A stretch of 64,000 nucleotides of DNA, taken from assembly GCA_002483285.1 (NCBI GenBank), contig DLHP01000030.1:201277-265276 (forward strand), given 5' to 3'. Below the pieces are notes generated by a model. The model had not been told where the DNA came from. It saw only the letters and a list, made by a program, of their open reading frames with translations, and made no database searches. The translations under genes were made by a program, and so were the position numbers. This DNA is from Flavobacterium sp. UBA7665. Lineage in GTDB: Bacteria > Bacteroidota > Bacteroidia > Flavobacteriales > Flavobacteriaceae. This document shows positions 50,736 through 59,341 of this stretch, in pieces; position 1 is the first letter of the stretch, and each line of letters begins with the position of its first letter.

Positions 50736-52139
50736 ATGAATACCCTTCAGAAAACCACCGCAATCCTGCTATTGACATCGCTTTTAGGTTGTCAGTCAGG
50801 AGATAAAAAAACTCCAGATTCGGCCAAATCAGGCGACCTTTCCAAATACCAACCGCATGAGTATGTGGAGGTCAAACACCCCGACTGGAGCAAAAACGCT
50901 ACAATCTACGAAGCCAACATCCGCCAGTTCACGCCCGAAGGCACGTTCAAGGCGTTTGAGGCGCACCTGCCAAGGATTAAGGCGATGGGTATCGACATTG
51001 TCTGGCTCATGCCGATCCACCCGATTGGCGTGGAGAAACGCAAAGGCACACTCGGTAGCTACTACTCGGTTAAGGACTATTATGGCATCAACCCCGAATT
51101 CGGCACCAAGGAAGATTTTAAGCACCTTGTGGATAAAATCCACAGCATGGGCATGTACATCATCGTGGATTGGGTGGGCAACCATTCGTCCTGGGACAAC
51201 CCGCTGGCAAAGGAACATCCCGATTGGTATTCCAAAACACCAGAAGGCAATTTCCAACCCACACCTTGGTACGATTGGGACGACGTAATTGATTTTGATT
51301 ACGAAAACCCCGAACTGCGCCAATACATGACCGATGCGCTCGTGTATTGGGTCAAGGATTTCAACATCGACGGCTACCGCTGCGACACCGCGGGCTTTAT
51401 CCCAACCGATTTCTGGGACAACGCCCGCGCCGAAATGGACGCCGTAAAACCCGTATTCATGCTCGGCGAATGGGAGTCGCGCGATTTGCACGTGCATGCT
51501 TTCGACATGACCTATTCGTGGACACTTTGGGATAAAATGGCCGCCGTGACCCGTGACCACAAACCTTTGGGCGGACTTATTGAATACATGGCGCACGATG
51601 TAAGTACCTTTCCGCGCGACGGTTATCGCATGACTTTTACAGACAACCACGACATGAATTCCTGGAACAAGAACCAGGTGGAGAATTTCGGCGCCGGGCT
51701 CGAAGCCTCGATGGTGTTATGCGGAACGGTCAACGGTATGCCGCTCGTGTATGGCGGACAGGAAGCTGGGCTTGATCGCTCGCTTAAATTCTTCGACAAG
51801 GATTTGATTGATTGGAGCAAAATGCCTTATGAAGCGTTGTTTAAAAAACTGTTCGACCTCAAGCACAAAAACCACGCTTTGTGGAACGGTAAGGAAGGCG
51901 GCGTGATGATCCGGATTTTCAATGACAAACCCGAACAGGTGATTTCATTTTCGCGTAGCATGAAAGACGACCAGGTCATTTCAGTAATCAATTACAGTGC
52001 GGCAAGCGCCGTTGTTAAGCTTGATTCGAAATACCAGAAAGGGAAATACAAGGAGCTTTTTACCGGAAAGGAAATTGAACTCAAAGGCGACGACACTTTC
52101 ACTTTAGAACCTTGGAAATATTTGGTCTTGGTAAAATGA
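50736..52139 (+). CDS. GH13 alpha-amylase family lipoprotein
   Basis: 467 residues. The ATG at 50736 gives a lipoprotein signal with lipobox LLGC; a longer frame upstream overlaps the preceding gene. GH13 motifs are all present: VDWVGNHSSWDN, GYRCDTAGF with the nucleophile Asp, LGEWES with the acid/base Glu and FTDNHDMNSW. It acts on alpha-glucans in the periplasm or on the surface. 17 nt separate it from the CotH gene, so co-transcription is likely. Confidence 0.92.
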   Translation: MNTLQKTTAILLLTSLLGCQSGDKKTPDSAKSGDLSKYQPHEYVEVKHPDWSKNATIYEANIRQFTPEGTFKAFEAHLPRIKAMGIDIVWLMPIHPIGVEKRKGTLGSYYSVKDYYGINPEFGTKEDFKHLVDKIHSMGMYIIVDWVGNHSSWDNPLAKEHPDWYSKTPEGNFQPTPWYDWDDVIDFDYENPELRQYMTDALVYWVKDFNIDGYRCDTAGFIPTDFWDNARAEMDAVKPVFMLGEWESRDLHVHAFDMTYSWTLWDKMAAVTRDHKPLGGLIEYMAHDVSTFPRDGYRMTFTDNHDMNSWNKNQVENFGAGLEASMVLCGTVNGMPLVYGGQEAGLDRSLKFFDKDLIDWSKMPYEALFKKLFDLKHKNHALWNGKEGGVMIRIFNDKPEQVISFSRSMKDDQVISVINYSAASAVVKLDSKYQKGKYKELFTGKEIELKGDDTFTLEPWKYLVLVK

Positions 52140-52173
52140 TTTAATTGTGACGCGAAGATGCGCGAAATTTCAC

Positions 52174-52231
52174 AACACAGATTCCACAAATTGTAGCTCA
52201 AAAAATCTGTGCAATTTGTGGAATCCGTGTT
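52174..52231. repeat. AATTTGTGGAATC hairpin repeat between convergent genes
   Basis: The left arm (52174-52193) and right arm (52212-52231) pair at 19 of 20 positions: CACAGATTCCACAAATTG against CAATTTGTGGAATCCGTG. It is related to the hairpin at 19013-19072. It lies between the amylase and cysteine desulfurase gene ends and may act as a two-way terminator. Confidence 0.6.
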
Positions 52232-52236
52232 ATATT

Positions 52237-53361
52237 TTAGATCGTTTGCAAAGCTTCAACCAAATAATCGATGTCGTCGGTGGTGTTGTAATGGCTTAGT
52301 GAAATGCGCAGGCTCGGTTTTTTGAGATCCGCTTCTGACAACATCTCTGCCAAAACATGTGACGGTTTAATACTGCCCGATTGGCATGCGCTACCACGTG
52401 AAACGGCAATACCTTTCATATCGAGATGAAACAAAATCATCGCCGTTTTTTCGTCGGCAAACGGCAACATGACATTGGCGATGTTGTAAAATCCATCTGC
52501 GTTACCGTTTATTTTAAATCCGGGGAAATGGGTTTCGAGTGATTCGAACAAGTACTTTTTCAGGTTGCTGATTTGCTGGGTATACGGTTCGAGGTTTTGA
52601 AGCGACAATTCGAGCGCCTTGGCCATACCGGCAATGTTGTGTGTGGCTTCTGTTCCCGGACGCAACCCTTTCTCCTGCTCGCCTCCAAAAAACAAGTTCC
52701 CCATAAACAAGCCTTTGCGCGCAAATAGAAAACCGGTACCTTTTGGGCCGTGGAATTTGTGGGCACTTGCGGTTATAAAATCAACGGGGACCAAATTCAT
52801 GTCGAGGTTGATTTTCCCCACCGATTGCACGGTATCCGAATGGAAAAAAGCTTGGTGCTGTTTGCAAATCCGCGCCACCGATTCAAGCGGTAGGATGGCA
52901 CCGGTTTCATTGTTGACGTGCATCAGCGAAACCAATGTGGGTTGGAGGTTTGACAACAATTCTACCAAATGCGTAAGGTCGATTTCGCCATTGGGTTTGA
53001 TGTTTACAAACGCGACGGCAACGCCAAACTCGTGCTGTAAGGCTTCGACGGCGTGTAAAACCGCGTGGTGCTCTACTTTACTGGTGATGATGCGCTGCAC
53101 TTTGAGGCTGGTGACGGCGTTTCGCAAAATCCAGTTGTTGCTCTCTGTGCCGCCCGAAGTAAAAATAATTTCCTGTGAGGTGGCGCCGATGGCTTTGGCT
53201 ATTGCCTTGCGAGAGAGTTCGAGTGTACTCTTGGCATGCCGCCCAAAGGTGTGTGTAGACGAGGGATTGCCGTAATCATCTTGCATGACTTTGGCCATTT
53301 CCCGTATTACTTCGGGGTCGATGGGCGTTGTGGCCGCATTGTCTAGGTATACTTTTTTCAT
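52237..53361 (-). CDS. Cysteine desulfurase (NifS/IscS-like)
   Basis: 374 residues, a PLP enzyme that moves sulfur from cysteine to a protein persulfide. Motifs: YLDNAATTP at the start, FTSGGTESNNW, the PLP Lys in SAHKFHGPKGTGFL and the active Cys in RGSACQSGS. No scaffold or other Fe-S genes are adjacent, so it may serve tRNA thiolation or general sulfur supply. A near-consensus TAACTTTA box lies at 53366-53373. Confidence 0.92.
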   Translation of the reverse strand: MKKVYLDNAATTPIDPEVIREMAKVMQDDYGNPSSTHTFGRHAKSTLELSRKAIAKAIGATSQEIIFTSGGTESNNWILRNAVTSLKVQRIITSKVEHHAVLHAVEALQHEFGVAVAFVNIKPNGEIDLTHLVELLSNLQPTLVSLMHVNNETGAILPLESVARICKQHQAFFHSDTVQSVGKINLDMNLVPVDFITASAHKFHGPKGTGFLFARKGLFMGNLFFGGEQEKGLRPGTEATHNIAGMAKALELSLQNLEPYTQQISNLKKYLFESLETHFPGFKINGNADGFYNIANVMLPFADEKTAMILFHLDMKGIAVSRGSACQSGSIKPSHVLAEMLSEADLKKPSLRISLSHYNTTDDIDYLVEALQTI

Positions 53362-53430
53362 CGCCGTAAAGTTAGGAATTTTAGCCTGTTAATCGAATCT
53401 AAAATGATTGGCGGTTCTCAATTAAAATCC

Positions 53431-53438
53431 TATTTTTG
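53431..53438 (+). promoter_or_regulatory. TAnnTTTG box for the duplicated-domain lipoprotein
   Basis: TATTTTTG, 17 nt before the ATG at 53456. Confidence 0.6.
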
Positions 53439-53455
53439 CTGCAAAACGAAAAGAC

Positions 53456-54424
53456 ATGAAAAAGTTCCTGGGATTGCTGCTGGTTGTGCTCGCACTCAAT
53501 GGTTGTGATGATGGAGATATCGACGTGGAAGCGATTGATTTTGACACGGTAAATGCCCTTGCTTGCGAGGGTGACGAAATCATCTATAAAATCCGTGAAA
53601 ATGAGGCGCTTTTTTTTAAAATTCCCGCCTCACGAAATGCTTTCCTGAACGAAATCACGCCCGAAGGCACACCGCGCACTTTCCCGATTGGGAATGACGT
53701 CATCGTTAAATACCGTGGCTACAATGGTGCGGTAAGTGCCGAGAATCTCTGCCCGAACTTTATCCAGCCGGTTTTCCCGGTCGCCACGGTTGAATGGAGC
53801 GGAATCGGCGGAAACCTCGAAGTAGTAACCACACCGGTAATGTCGACGCCCGATGCTACGACAGGCGCAACCAAACTCGTGAGTTACAACCACAACATCA
53901 CTTTTAAAAACATCATTTTCCTCAAACCAACTGGCAGGCAGATTTACAACGAATTTGTCTTTGGTGATTATACGACGGCTGCCACTACGTTGCCATTGCA
54001 GTTTGCACCGACTAATATCCATCTTTGTCCTTCTGGCGGTACGCTTTACAACGCGGTTGATGGCGGTATTGAAGGTATGTTTATTGAAAATTTCGACCAA
54101 AGCATACTGGATACTTCCATCACAGACACGCCTAAAACCAGGACAATCAGTACAACCTCCAATAAACTTGTCTACCGATTGTTTGCCACTAATTTGCCAA
54201 CTGGCGGAAGCGATGCCTACTTCTGTTCATCGCCACAACCAGCAACACCGGCCGTCACCGAAGAATGGGTAGCCGATCCGGGCGGAGTTATTGAAGTAAC
54301 AACGACTTCTAATGTGGGAAGCGTTTTCCTGCACACGGTTCGATTGAAAAACGTCACTTTCAGGAAAGGCGGCGTTTCTTTCTACTTCGGAAATGACATC
54401 CTTTGGGGAAACCTGTTTCTTTAA
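53456..54424 (+). CDS. Lipoprotein with two similar halves, unknown
   Basis: 322 residues; lipobox ALNGC. Two related halves are visible: VEWSGIGGNLEVVTTP ... HNITFKNIIFLK (about 120-165) and EEWVADPGGVIEVTTT ... HTVRLKNVTFRKGG (about 265-310), each preceded by a Cys-containing strand (LACEGDE; LCPSGGT). An internal duplication of a beta-rich domain of about 150 residues is inferred. Family not recognised. Its stop directly abuts the convergent Smr gene. Confidence 0.8.
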   Translation: MKKFLGLLLVVLALNGCDDGDIDVEAIDFDTVNALACEGDEIIYKIRENEALFFKIPASRNAFLNEITPEGTPRTFPIGNDVIVKYRGYNGAVSAENLCPNFIQPVFPVATVEWSGIGGNLEVVTTPVMSTPDATTGATKLVSYNHNITFKNIIFLKPTGRQIYNEFVFGDYTTAATTLPLQFAPTNIHLCPSGGTLYNAVDGGIEGMFIENFDQSILDTSITDTPKTRTISTTSNKLVYRLFATNLPTGGSDAYFCSSPQPATPAVTEEWVADPGGVIEVTTTSNVGSVFLHTVRLKNVTFRKGGVSFYFGNDILWGNLFL

Positions 54425-54973
54425 TTATTTGGATTGCCTGAAAAAAACCTCGGTAGCGCCTGCTCCGTATTTTTGGTAACTGGCATCGCCGAAACTCAGG
54501 TTGTCATATCGGCCGAGTAAAAAATCGAGTTCGGCTTTTAGAATTCCTTCGCCCACGCCGTGGATAAAAACGATTTTGGGAATGCGATTCCTGATGGCAA
54601 ATTCGATGTGGCGTTTGGCGGTTTCCATTTGCAGATTTAGGATATCGTAGTTGCTCATGGAACGGAAATTTTTCGCGAGTTTTTCAATGTGTAAATCAAA
54701 TTCGGGTGGCGGAATTTCTCCTTTTATTTTCTTCTCCTTGACAAAACTGCGCGGTTTTTCAATTTCCTTTTGCTGTTTGATTAAATTTGAATTAAAACTT
54801 TTGACTCCGTTTTCTAAACTACTGGTTTCGTTTAATTTAATTAACTCGTTGACAAAATAAGTCATTACAAAACCGTCTTTAGTTTCGATGGTAATTTCGT
54901 CATTTTTGACCGAAACTACCACGCCGTTGAAATCGTCATCGAGCACCGCAACCTTGTCTCCTTTATTGAACAT
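54425..54973 (-). CDS. Smr domain protein (MutS2 C-terminal-like)
   Basis: 182 residues. An N-terminal small beta-barrel (GDKVAVLDDDFNGVVVSV), a charged linker with EKPRSFVKEKKIKGEIPPPEFDLHIE, then an Smr nuclease-like domain with the LDLH-type motif (FDLHIE) and VFIHGVGEGIL. Bacterial Smr proteins cleave RNA or DNA; no MutS ATPase is attached here. ATG at 54973 is used (54982 is possible); either overlaps the end of the 61-residue gene upstream, so they are coupled. Confidence 0.85.
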   Translation of the reverse strand: MFNKGDKVAVLDDDFNGVVVSVKNDEITIETKDGFVMTYFVNELIKLNETSSLENGVKSFNSNLIKQQKEIEKPRSFVKEKKIKGEIPPPEFDLHIEKLAKNFRSMSNYDILNLQMETAKRHIEFAIRNRIPKIVFIHGVGEGILKAELDFLLGRYDNLSFGDASYQKYGAGATEVFFRQSK

Positions 54974-55148
54974 CGTCTTCATTTTTATCTTGGTTTTTAC
55001 TCGGTATTTTTGCACTCAGTCGCATCATTCCAAACATGAAAATAACGACGGCGACAATCATCACCCAGACGTTTTTATCGGCTTTGCTTTGTTCGTACAA
55101 AGCCACAATGATGGCAATGATTATGATGGGTATGAGGAGTTTTTTCAT
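54963..55148 (-). CDS. Small membrane protein, unknown
   Basis: 61 residues: two hydrophobic helices (LLIPIIIIAIIVALY and VWVMIVAVVIFMFGMM) separated by EQSKADKN, then a basic and acidic tail KIPSKNQDKNEDDVQ. The ATG at 55148 gives a normal start, MKKLLIP. Overlaps the Smr gene by 11 nt. Family not recognised. Confidence 0.75.
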   Translation of the reverse strand: MKKLLIPIIIIAIIVALYEQSKADKNVWVMIVAVVIFMFGMMRLSAKIPSKNQDKNEDDVQ

Positions 55149-55250
55149 GGCGTTTGGATTAACGGATTTCAAAAGTAGCAAACTTTAAATCAAAACAACG
55201 CCAATTTTTTTGTGAATATTTTTTCGTAAAATTGTAAAACAAAAACACCG

Positions 55251-55547
55251 ATGCTGGACCTGGAAAAATACATGCTGCCTTGCCTCAACAAAAAACTCTT
55301 CGGGGTAGATTGTCTGGGTTGCGGAACACAGCGCGCGCTATTCCAAATAGTGAAAGGAAATTTCACAGAAGCGTTTTACCAATTTCCGGCGATTTACACA
55401 ACATTATTGTTCTTTGGTTTCCTAGCCTTGCATTTCCTGGACAAGAGCCGCAATTACCAACGCATTGTAATCGGGCTAGCCATAACCAATGCCGTCATCA
55501 TGATTGTCTCTTATTTTATCAAAATGTCACCTTACTTAAATCCCTAA
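55251..55547 (+). CDS. DUF2752 domain-containing membrane protein
   Basis: 98 residues with the family's hallmark CLGCGTQRA near residue 21 and two later membrane helices (IYTTLLFFGFLALHFL; IVIGLAITNAVIMIVSYF). Function unknown. 1 nt separates it from the CCC-motif gene downstream, so they are coupled. Confidence 0.9.
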   Translation: MLDLEKYMLPCLNKKLFGVDCLGCGTQRALFQIVKGNFTEAFYQFPAIYTTLLFFGFLALHFLDKSRNYQRIVIGLAITNAVIMIVSYFIKMSPYLNP

Positions 55548-55548
55548 T

Positions 55549-55893
55549 ATGGAAAAACAAAAGTTACCCAATTCAACAGCCGTTATTGTACTCGGCATAC
55601 TCTCGGTACTCACCTGCTGCTGCGTGGGAGGCGTCATCGGAATCATTCTGGGCATTGTTGCAATCATGCTCGCCAAGAAAGATATCGCTTTATACAACGC
55701 GAATCCCGAAGGTTACGACGGCTACTCTAACCTCAACCTCGGGCGCACTTTCGCCATCGTGGGTATTGTCCTTTCGTCAATTTACCTGTTGCTGACGATT
55801 TACCTCTACGCCACTATTGGCCAAGAAGGCATCAACGACATGGTTAAAAACCTAATGGAAAAGGCAAAGTACGAACAGGAACTCAACCAATAA
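55549..55893 (+). CDS. CCC motif membrane protein
   Basis: 114 residues, DUF4190-like, with the Cys triplet in SVLTCCCVGGVIGIILGIVAI and a second helix (FAIVGIVLSSIYLLLTIYLY). Between them lies a soluble loop DIALYNANPEGYDGYSNLNLGR. Two membrane helices, both short. Commonly found with DUF2752 genes in flavobacteria; function unknown. Confidence 0.9.
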   Translation: MEKQKLPNSTAVIVLGILSVLTCCCVGGVIGIILGIVAIMLAKKDIALYNANPEGYDGYSNLNLGRTFAIVGIVLSSIYLLLTIYLYATIGQEGINDMVKNLMEKAKYEQELNQ

Positions 55894-55894
55894 A

Positions 55895-55925
55895 AAAATC
55901 CTCCGGTAATGGAGGATTTTTTTTA
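55895..55925. terminator. Bidirectional terminator
   Basis: AATCCTCC (55897-55904) / GGAGGATT (55911-55918) with long A- and T-runs, between the CCC-motif gene and rocD. Confidence 0.8.
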
Positions 55926-57164
55926 TTCAAATTGTTTGAGTGTTTTAATGATGATCGACACGCAGTCGAGCAGTTGCTCCTCATTCATCACAAGCGGTGG
56001 CGCAAAGCGGATGATGTTGCCGTGTGTGGGTTTGGCGAGCAATCCGTTATCGCGCAAGGCCATACAGATATTCCAGGCAGTGTCGCTGTCTTCGGTATCG
56101 TTGATGACCACCGCGTTGAGCAGTCCTTTCCCGCGTACCAAAGTGGCTATTTTAGAATTGGTGATATAGTCTGCGAGTTTGCTCCTGAAGATTTTCCCCA
56201 AACGCTCGGCATTTTCAGCCAGGTTTTCGTCTTTGACCACTTCGAGCGCCGCAACCGCAACCGCTGCCGCCACCGGATTTCCTCCAAAAGTCGATCCGTG
56301 TTGGCCAGGTTTGATCACGTTCATAATGGCGTCGTTGGCTAACACTGCCGAAACCGGGTAGACACCGCCAGACACCGCTTTTCCTAAAATCAATACGTCG
56401 GGCTTGACATTTTCATGGTCTACTGCGAGCAATTTTCCGGTTCGGGCGATACCGGTTTGTACCTCGTCGGCGATGAACAATACATTGTATTTTTCGCAAA
56501 GGGCTTTGGCTTTGGATAGGTAGCCTTCGGATGGGACGTAAACGCCTGCCTCGCCTTGTATCGGCTCTACTAAAAAGCCGGCAATATTGGGTGAAGATTG
56601 CAGCGCCAGCTCGAGTGCTTCTATCGAATCGTAGGGAATTTTGATAAAGCCGTCGGTGTAAGGGCCAAAGTTCTTACGTGCATTTTCGTCATTTGAAAAA
56701 GAGATAATTGTGGTGGTACGTCCGTGGAAATTGCCATCGCACACGATAATCTCGGCTTGCTGCTCGGCGATGCCTTTCACTTCATACGCCCATTTCCTTG
56801 TAATTTTTATTGCGGTTTCGACTGCTTCGGCACCGGTATTCATAGGCAGCACTTTGTCGAATCCAAAATATTGGGTGAGGTATTCTTCGTAAGGACCTAG
56901 CTGGTCATTGTAAAATGCCCTTGAGGTAAGCGTAAGGGTTTGTGCCTGTTGGATCATCGCGCCCACAATTTTGGGGTGGCAATGGCCTTGGTTGACCGCC
57001 GAATAGGCCGAAAGAAAATCGTAATATCTTTTGCCTTCAACATCCCAAACATACACGCCCTCGCCTTTACTGAGCACTACAGGTAACGGGTGGTAATTGT
57101 GCGCGCCATACTTATTCTCTAATTCAATCAGGCTTTCGGAACCAATTTTTTCTAAAACTGACAT
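55923..57164 (-). CDS. rocD: Ornithine--oxo-acid transaminase
   Basis: 413 residues, class III PLP aminotransferase that turns ornithine into glutamate semialdehyde in arginine breakdown or proline formation. The PLP Lys is in DVLILGKAVSGGVYPVSA; NTGAEAVETAIK, FHGRTTTIISFS and VDPEVQTG-like ADEVQTGIARTG match rocD closely. The promoter at 57234-57262 lies 70 nt upstream. Alone in its unit. Confidence 0.93.
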   Translation of the reverse strand: MSVLEKIGSESLIELENKYGAHNYHPLPVVLSKGEGVYVWDVEGKRYYDFLSAYSAVNQGHCHPKIVGAMIQQAQTLTLTSRAFYNDQLGPYEEYLTQYFGFDKVLPMNTGAEAVETAIKITRKWAYEVKGIAEQQAEIIVCDGNFHGRTTTIISFSNDENARKNFGPYTDGFIKIPYDSIEALELALQSSPNIAGFLVEPIQGEAGVYVPSEGYLSKAKALCEKYNVLFIADEVQTGIARTGKLLAVDHENVKPDVLILGKAVSGGVYPVSAVLANDAIMNVIKPGQHGSTFGGNPVAAAVAVAALEVVKDENLAENAERLGKIFRSKLADYITNSKIATLVRGKGLLNAVVINDTEDSDTAWNICMALRDNGLLAKPTHGNIIRFAPPLVMNEEQLLDCVSIIIKTLKQFE

Positions 57165-57233
57165 GGTAAATTATTTTAAAAACTATGCTTTTACAATTCC
57201 TTCTTACGGAGAGAAATCATCCAATTTACGCCC

Positions 57234-57262
57234 CAAAAATAGCTATAAAATTGTGAATTCAA
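57234..57262 (-). promoter_or_regulatory. Complete -33/-7 promoter of rocD
   Basis: On the minus strand, TTG (57262-57260), an 18-nt spacer and TATTTTTG (57241-57234). The start codon at 57164 is 69 nt further. Confidence 0.6.
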
Positions 57263-57291
57263 CAATGGTTGGGTTGATTTTTTGACGATGT

Positions 57292-57990
57292 CTAATTTTT
57301 GAGCTGTCTGAGGATGTCTGACATCATATCCATCTGAACTTTCTGTACTTCAATGAGTTCCTGTTGTTGGTGCAGCATGAGGTGGTCTATCTTTTCATGC
57401 AGCATCCGGATTTCAAGTTCAGACTTGAGGTTCACCATATAATCGTTGCGCGCCCGCTCGCGATCCTTGTCTTCCTGGCGGTTCTGGCTCATCATGATAA
57501 TTGGTGCCTGCAACGCCGCGAGGCACGAAAGCACAAGGTTGAGCAGGATAAAGGGATACGGGTCGAAACCGTGGTTGTTGAGCAGGAACGTATTCGAGCC
57601 AATCCAAAGCAGGATGATGACACCAAATAGAATAATAAACGTCCAGCTTCCTCCAAAAGTGGCCACTTTATCGGCAATGCGTTGGCCAAAAGTATAGGTG
57701 TTGATTTCGTCGTTGAGTTTGCTCACAATCGATTCATCGTCATTGAGCGATTGCTGCACGATAGATTCGAGGTTATTCAACTCGCCACTGCCTTTAGAGA
57801 GGTATGACAAAATGTATTTCTGTCGATAGCTATTGAGTTCGCTCAAGGCAATGTGGTCGTTTTGGCTGATCTGTGGGTGTTCATCCCGAATCAATAAAAA
57901 CACGGGCTTGCTGATGAGCTTGCAGGATACTTTTTCTGACTCGGGAAACTCGGCCTTTGAAATATCACTTTTGAATGTTTGGTTTTTCAT
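57292..57990 (-). CDS. DUF1003 domain-containing membrane protein
   Basis: 232 residues. The DUF1003 core is clear: GQRIADKVATFGGSWTFIILFGVIILLWI, then PYPFILLNLVLSCLAALQAPIIMMSQNRQ, two membrane helices. It is followed by a long charged helix (DRERARNDYMVNLKSELEIRMLHEKIDHLM), probably a coiled coil. The N-terminal 100 residues are an extra, cytoplasmic segment. Function unknown. Confidence 0.9.
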   Translation of the reverse strand: MKNQTFKSDISKAEFPESEKVSCKLISKPVFLLIRDEHPQISQNDHIALSELNSYRQKYILSYLSKGSGELNNLESIVQQSLNDDESIVSKLNDEINTYTFGQRIADKVATFGGSWTFIILFGVIILLWIGSNTFLLNNHGFDPYPFILLNLVLSCLAALQAPIIMMSQNRQEDKDRERARNDYMVNLKSELEIRMLHEKIDHLMLHQQQELIEVQKVQMDMMSDILRQLKN

Positions 57991-58068
57991 GTGGAAATTT
58001 TATAACTCGATTGAAATTTTATAAACCCTTTTAACATTTTTAGTCGACAATTAGTTGTTTGTATTGTC

Positions 58069-58076
58069 TATATTTG
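58069..58076 (+). promoter_or_regulatory. TAnnTTTG box for the small lipoprotein
   Basis: TATATTTG, 15 nt before the ATG at 58092. Confidence 0.6.
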
Positions 58077-58091
58077 GGCAAAACACGAAAT

Positions 58092-58571
58092 ATGAAAAGA
58101 ATTCTACTATTGTTTTCCGTAACGACCTGCCTGTTGTTTTCGTCATGCGACGACAATAACCCCACCGATGCCGTACCCTATATTCCAATAGCCGTACAAA
58201 ACAAATTTGTAACTGCAAGCATCAACGGCGAGACCCATATGTTTGACCAGACGCTGGTTGAAAAAGAAGAACTCATCAGTTCAGAAGGCGTTCCCTACAC
58301 TGACCTGATTGTAACGGCCAACAAGAAAAACGACACTTCTTCGCAAATCAAGTTCAGGCTGGAGTACCTTCGTACCGGAACAGAAACCTGTTACTATTTC
58401 TTATACCAAAAAGATGCGGCCGAATTTGATATAGAAGACGGCAACTCTTTTCATATCGATGTAAGCCACGGTGAAGCCAACAAGATAAAAGGCACTTTCT
58501 CAGGAACGCTTCATGATTTTGAAGGCAATGCGATCACCATTTCTAACGGAAATTTCGATATCGCTTTTTAA
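58092..58571 (+). CDS. Lipoprotein, unknown
   Basis: 159 residues from the ATG at 58092; lipobox LLFSSC. A beta-rich domain follows, with KFVTASINGETHMFDQTLV near residue 43 and a C-terminal IKGTFSGTLHDFEGNAITISNGNFDI, a pattern seen in many Bacteroidota surface lipoproteins of the DUF6252 kind, but the assignment is tentative. An upstream TTG start would lie inside the promoter region. Terminator follows. Confidence 0.75.
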   Translation: MKRILLLFSVTTCLLFSSCDDNNPTDAVPYIPIAVQNKFVTASINGETHMFDQTLVEKEELISSEGVPYTDLIVTANKKNDTSSQIKFRLEYLRTGTETCYYFLYQKDAAEFDIEDGNSFHIDVSHGEANKIKGTFSGTLHDFEGNAITISNGNFDIAF

Positions 58572-58590
58572 GAACTTATTTTTTTACTAT

Positions 58591-58620
58591 AAAAAAGTCC
58601 CGTATCAACGGGACTTTTTG
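58591..58620. terminator. Bidirectional terminator
   Basis: AAAAAGTCCCG / CGGGACTTTTT, an 11-bp stem with a 6-nt loop, between the convergent lipoprotein and OsmC genes. Confidence 0.85.
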
Positions 58621-58631
58621 TTTGAACATGG

Positions 58632-59042
58632 TTAAGCCAATGTCGCAGTAGCGGAAATTTTGGCGCTAAGCAGTTTTGAAATCGGGCAATTCTGTTCTGC
58701 TTTTTTCACTTGCTCCTCAAAATCTGCAGCGGTGATGCCTTTTATTTTTCCGGTGACATTGAGGTCAGAATTGGTGATGGTTCCGGCTTCCATGACAATG
58801 TCGCAACGGGTTTCGAGGCTTTCAATCTCGTAGCCGGCTTCGGTAAGGTAGGCCGACAACTGCATCGTAAAACAACCGGCGTGCGCAGCTGCTACGAGCT
58901 CTTCAGGGTTGGTGCCGATGCCGTCCTCAAAACGGGTCTTGAATGAATATTGTGAATTATCGAGTACTTTACTTTGGGTAGTTAACACTCCGTTCCCTTC
59001 TTTGAGGGAGCCATGCCAGACGGCAGTTGCATTTCTTTTCAT
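58632..59042 (-). CDS. OsmC family peroxiredoxin-like protein
   Basis: 136 residues. The reactive cysteines are in AAAHAGCFTMQLS and EQNCPISKLLS, with the peroxidatic Arg/Glu region FEDGIGTNPEELV before. OsmC reduces organic hydroperoxides. The ATG at 59042 gives MKRNATAVWHGSLKEG, the normal start; longer frames run through intergenic DNA. Monocistronic. Confidence 0.92.
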   Translation of the reverse strand: MKRNATAVWHGSLKEGNGVLTTQSKVLDNSQYSFKTRFEDGIGTNPEELVAAAHAGCFTMQLSAYLTEAGYEIESLETRCDIVMEAGTITNSDLNVTGKIKGITAADFEEQVKKAEQNCPISKLLSAKISATATLA

Positions 59043-59329
59043 AATTAGTTGGATTTTAATTGCTCTCGAATTTACGATTTTTGCGGCTACCCTTTGGGCC
59101 GAATTCTCAATTTTTAACGAAAATTTAATCGGCAAAACGACCATTGCAAAATCCTTTCAAAAACTGTTGGTTGCGTGTAAAATCTCTCCTCCAATTTCGT
59201 TGGCGCTGTTGCGATGTTACTAAAACCGCGACCGAGGACCTAATGCACCGAGCGGATCTTTTTGCTAAAAAAACAAACCGAAAGGCTAAAAAAATTCTGC
59301 TTTTGAATTTATAAATCGGCGCGATACCT

Positions 59330-59337
59330 TACTTTTG
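59330..59337 (+). promoter_or_regulatory. TAnnTTTG box for the rlmD operon
   Basis: TACTTTTG; the ATG at 59342 is only 4 nt after it, so the transcript may be leaderless or almost so. TTTTG at 59301-59305 could be a loosely spaced -33 element. Confidence 0.55.
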
Positions 59338-59341
59338 CGGC

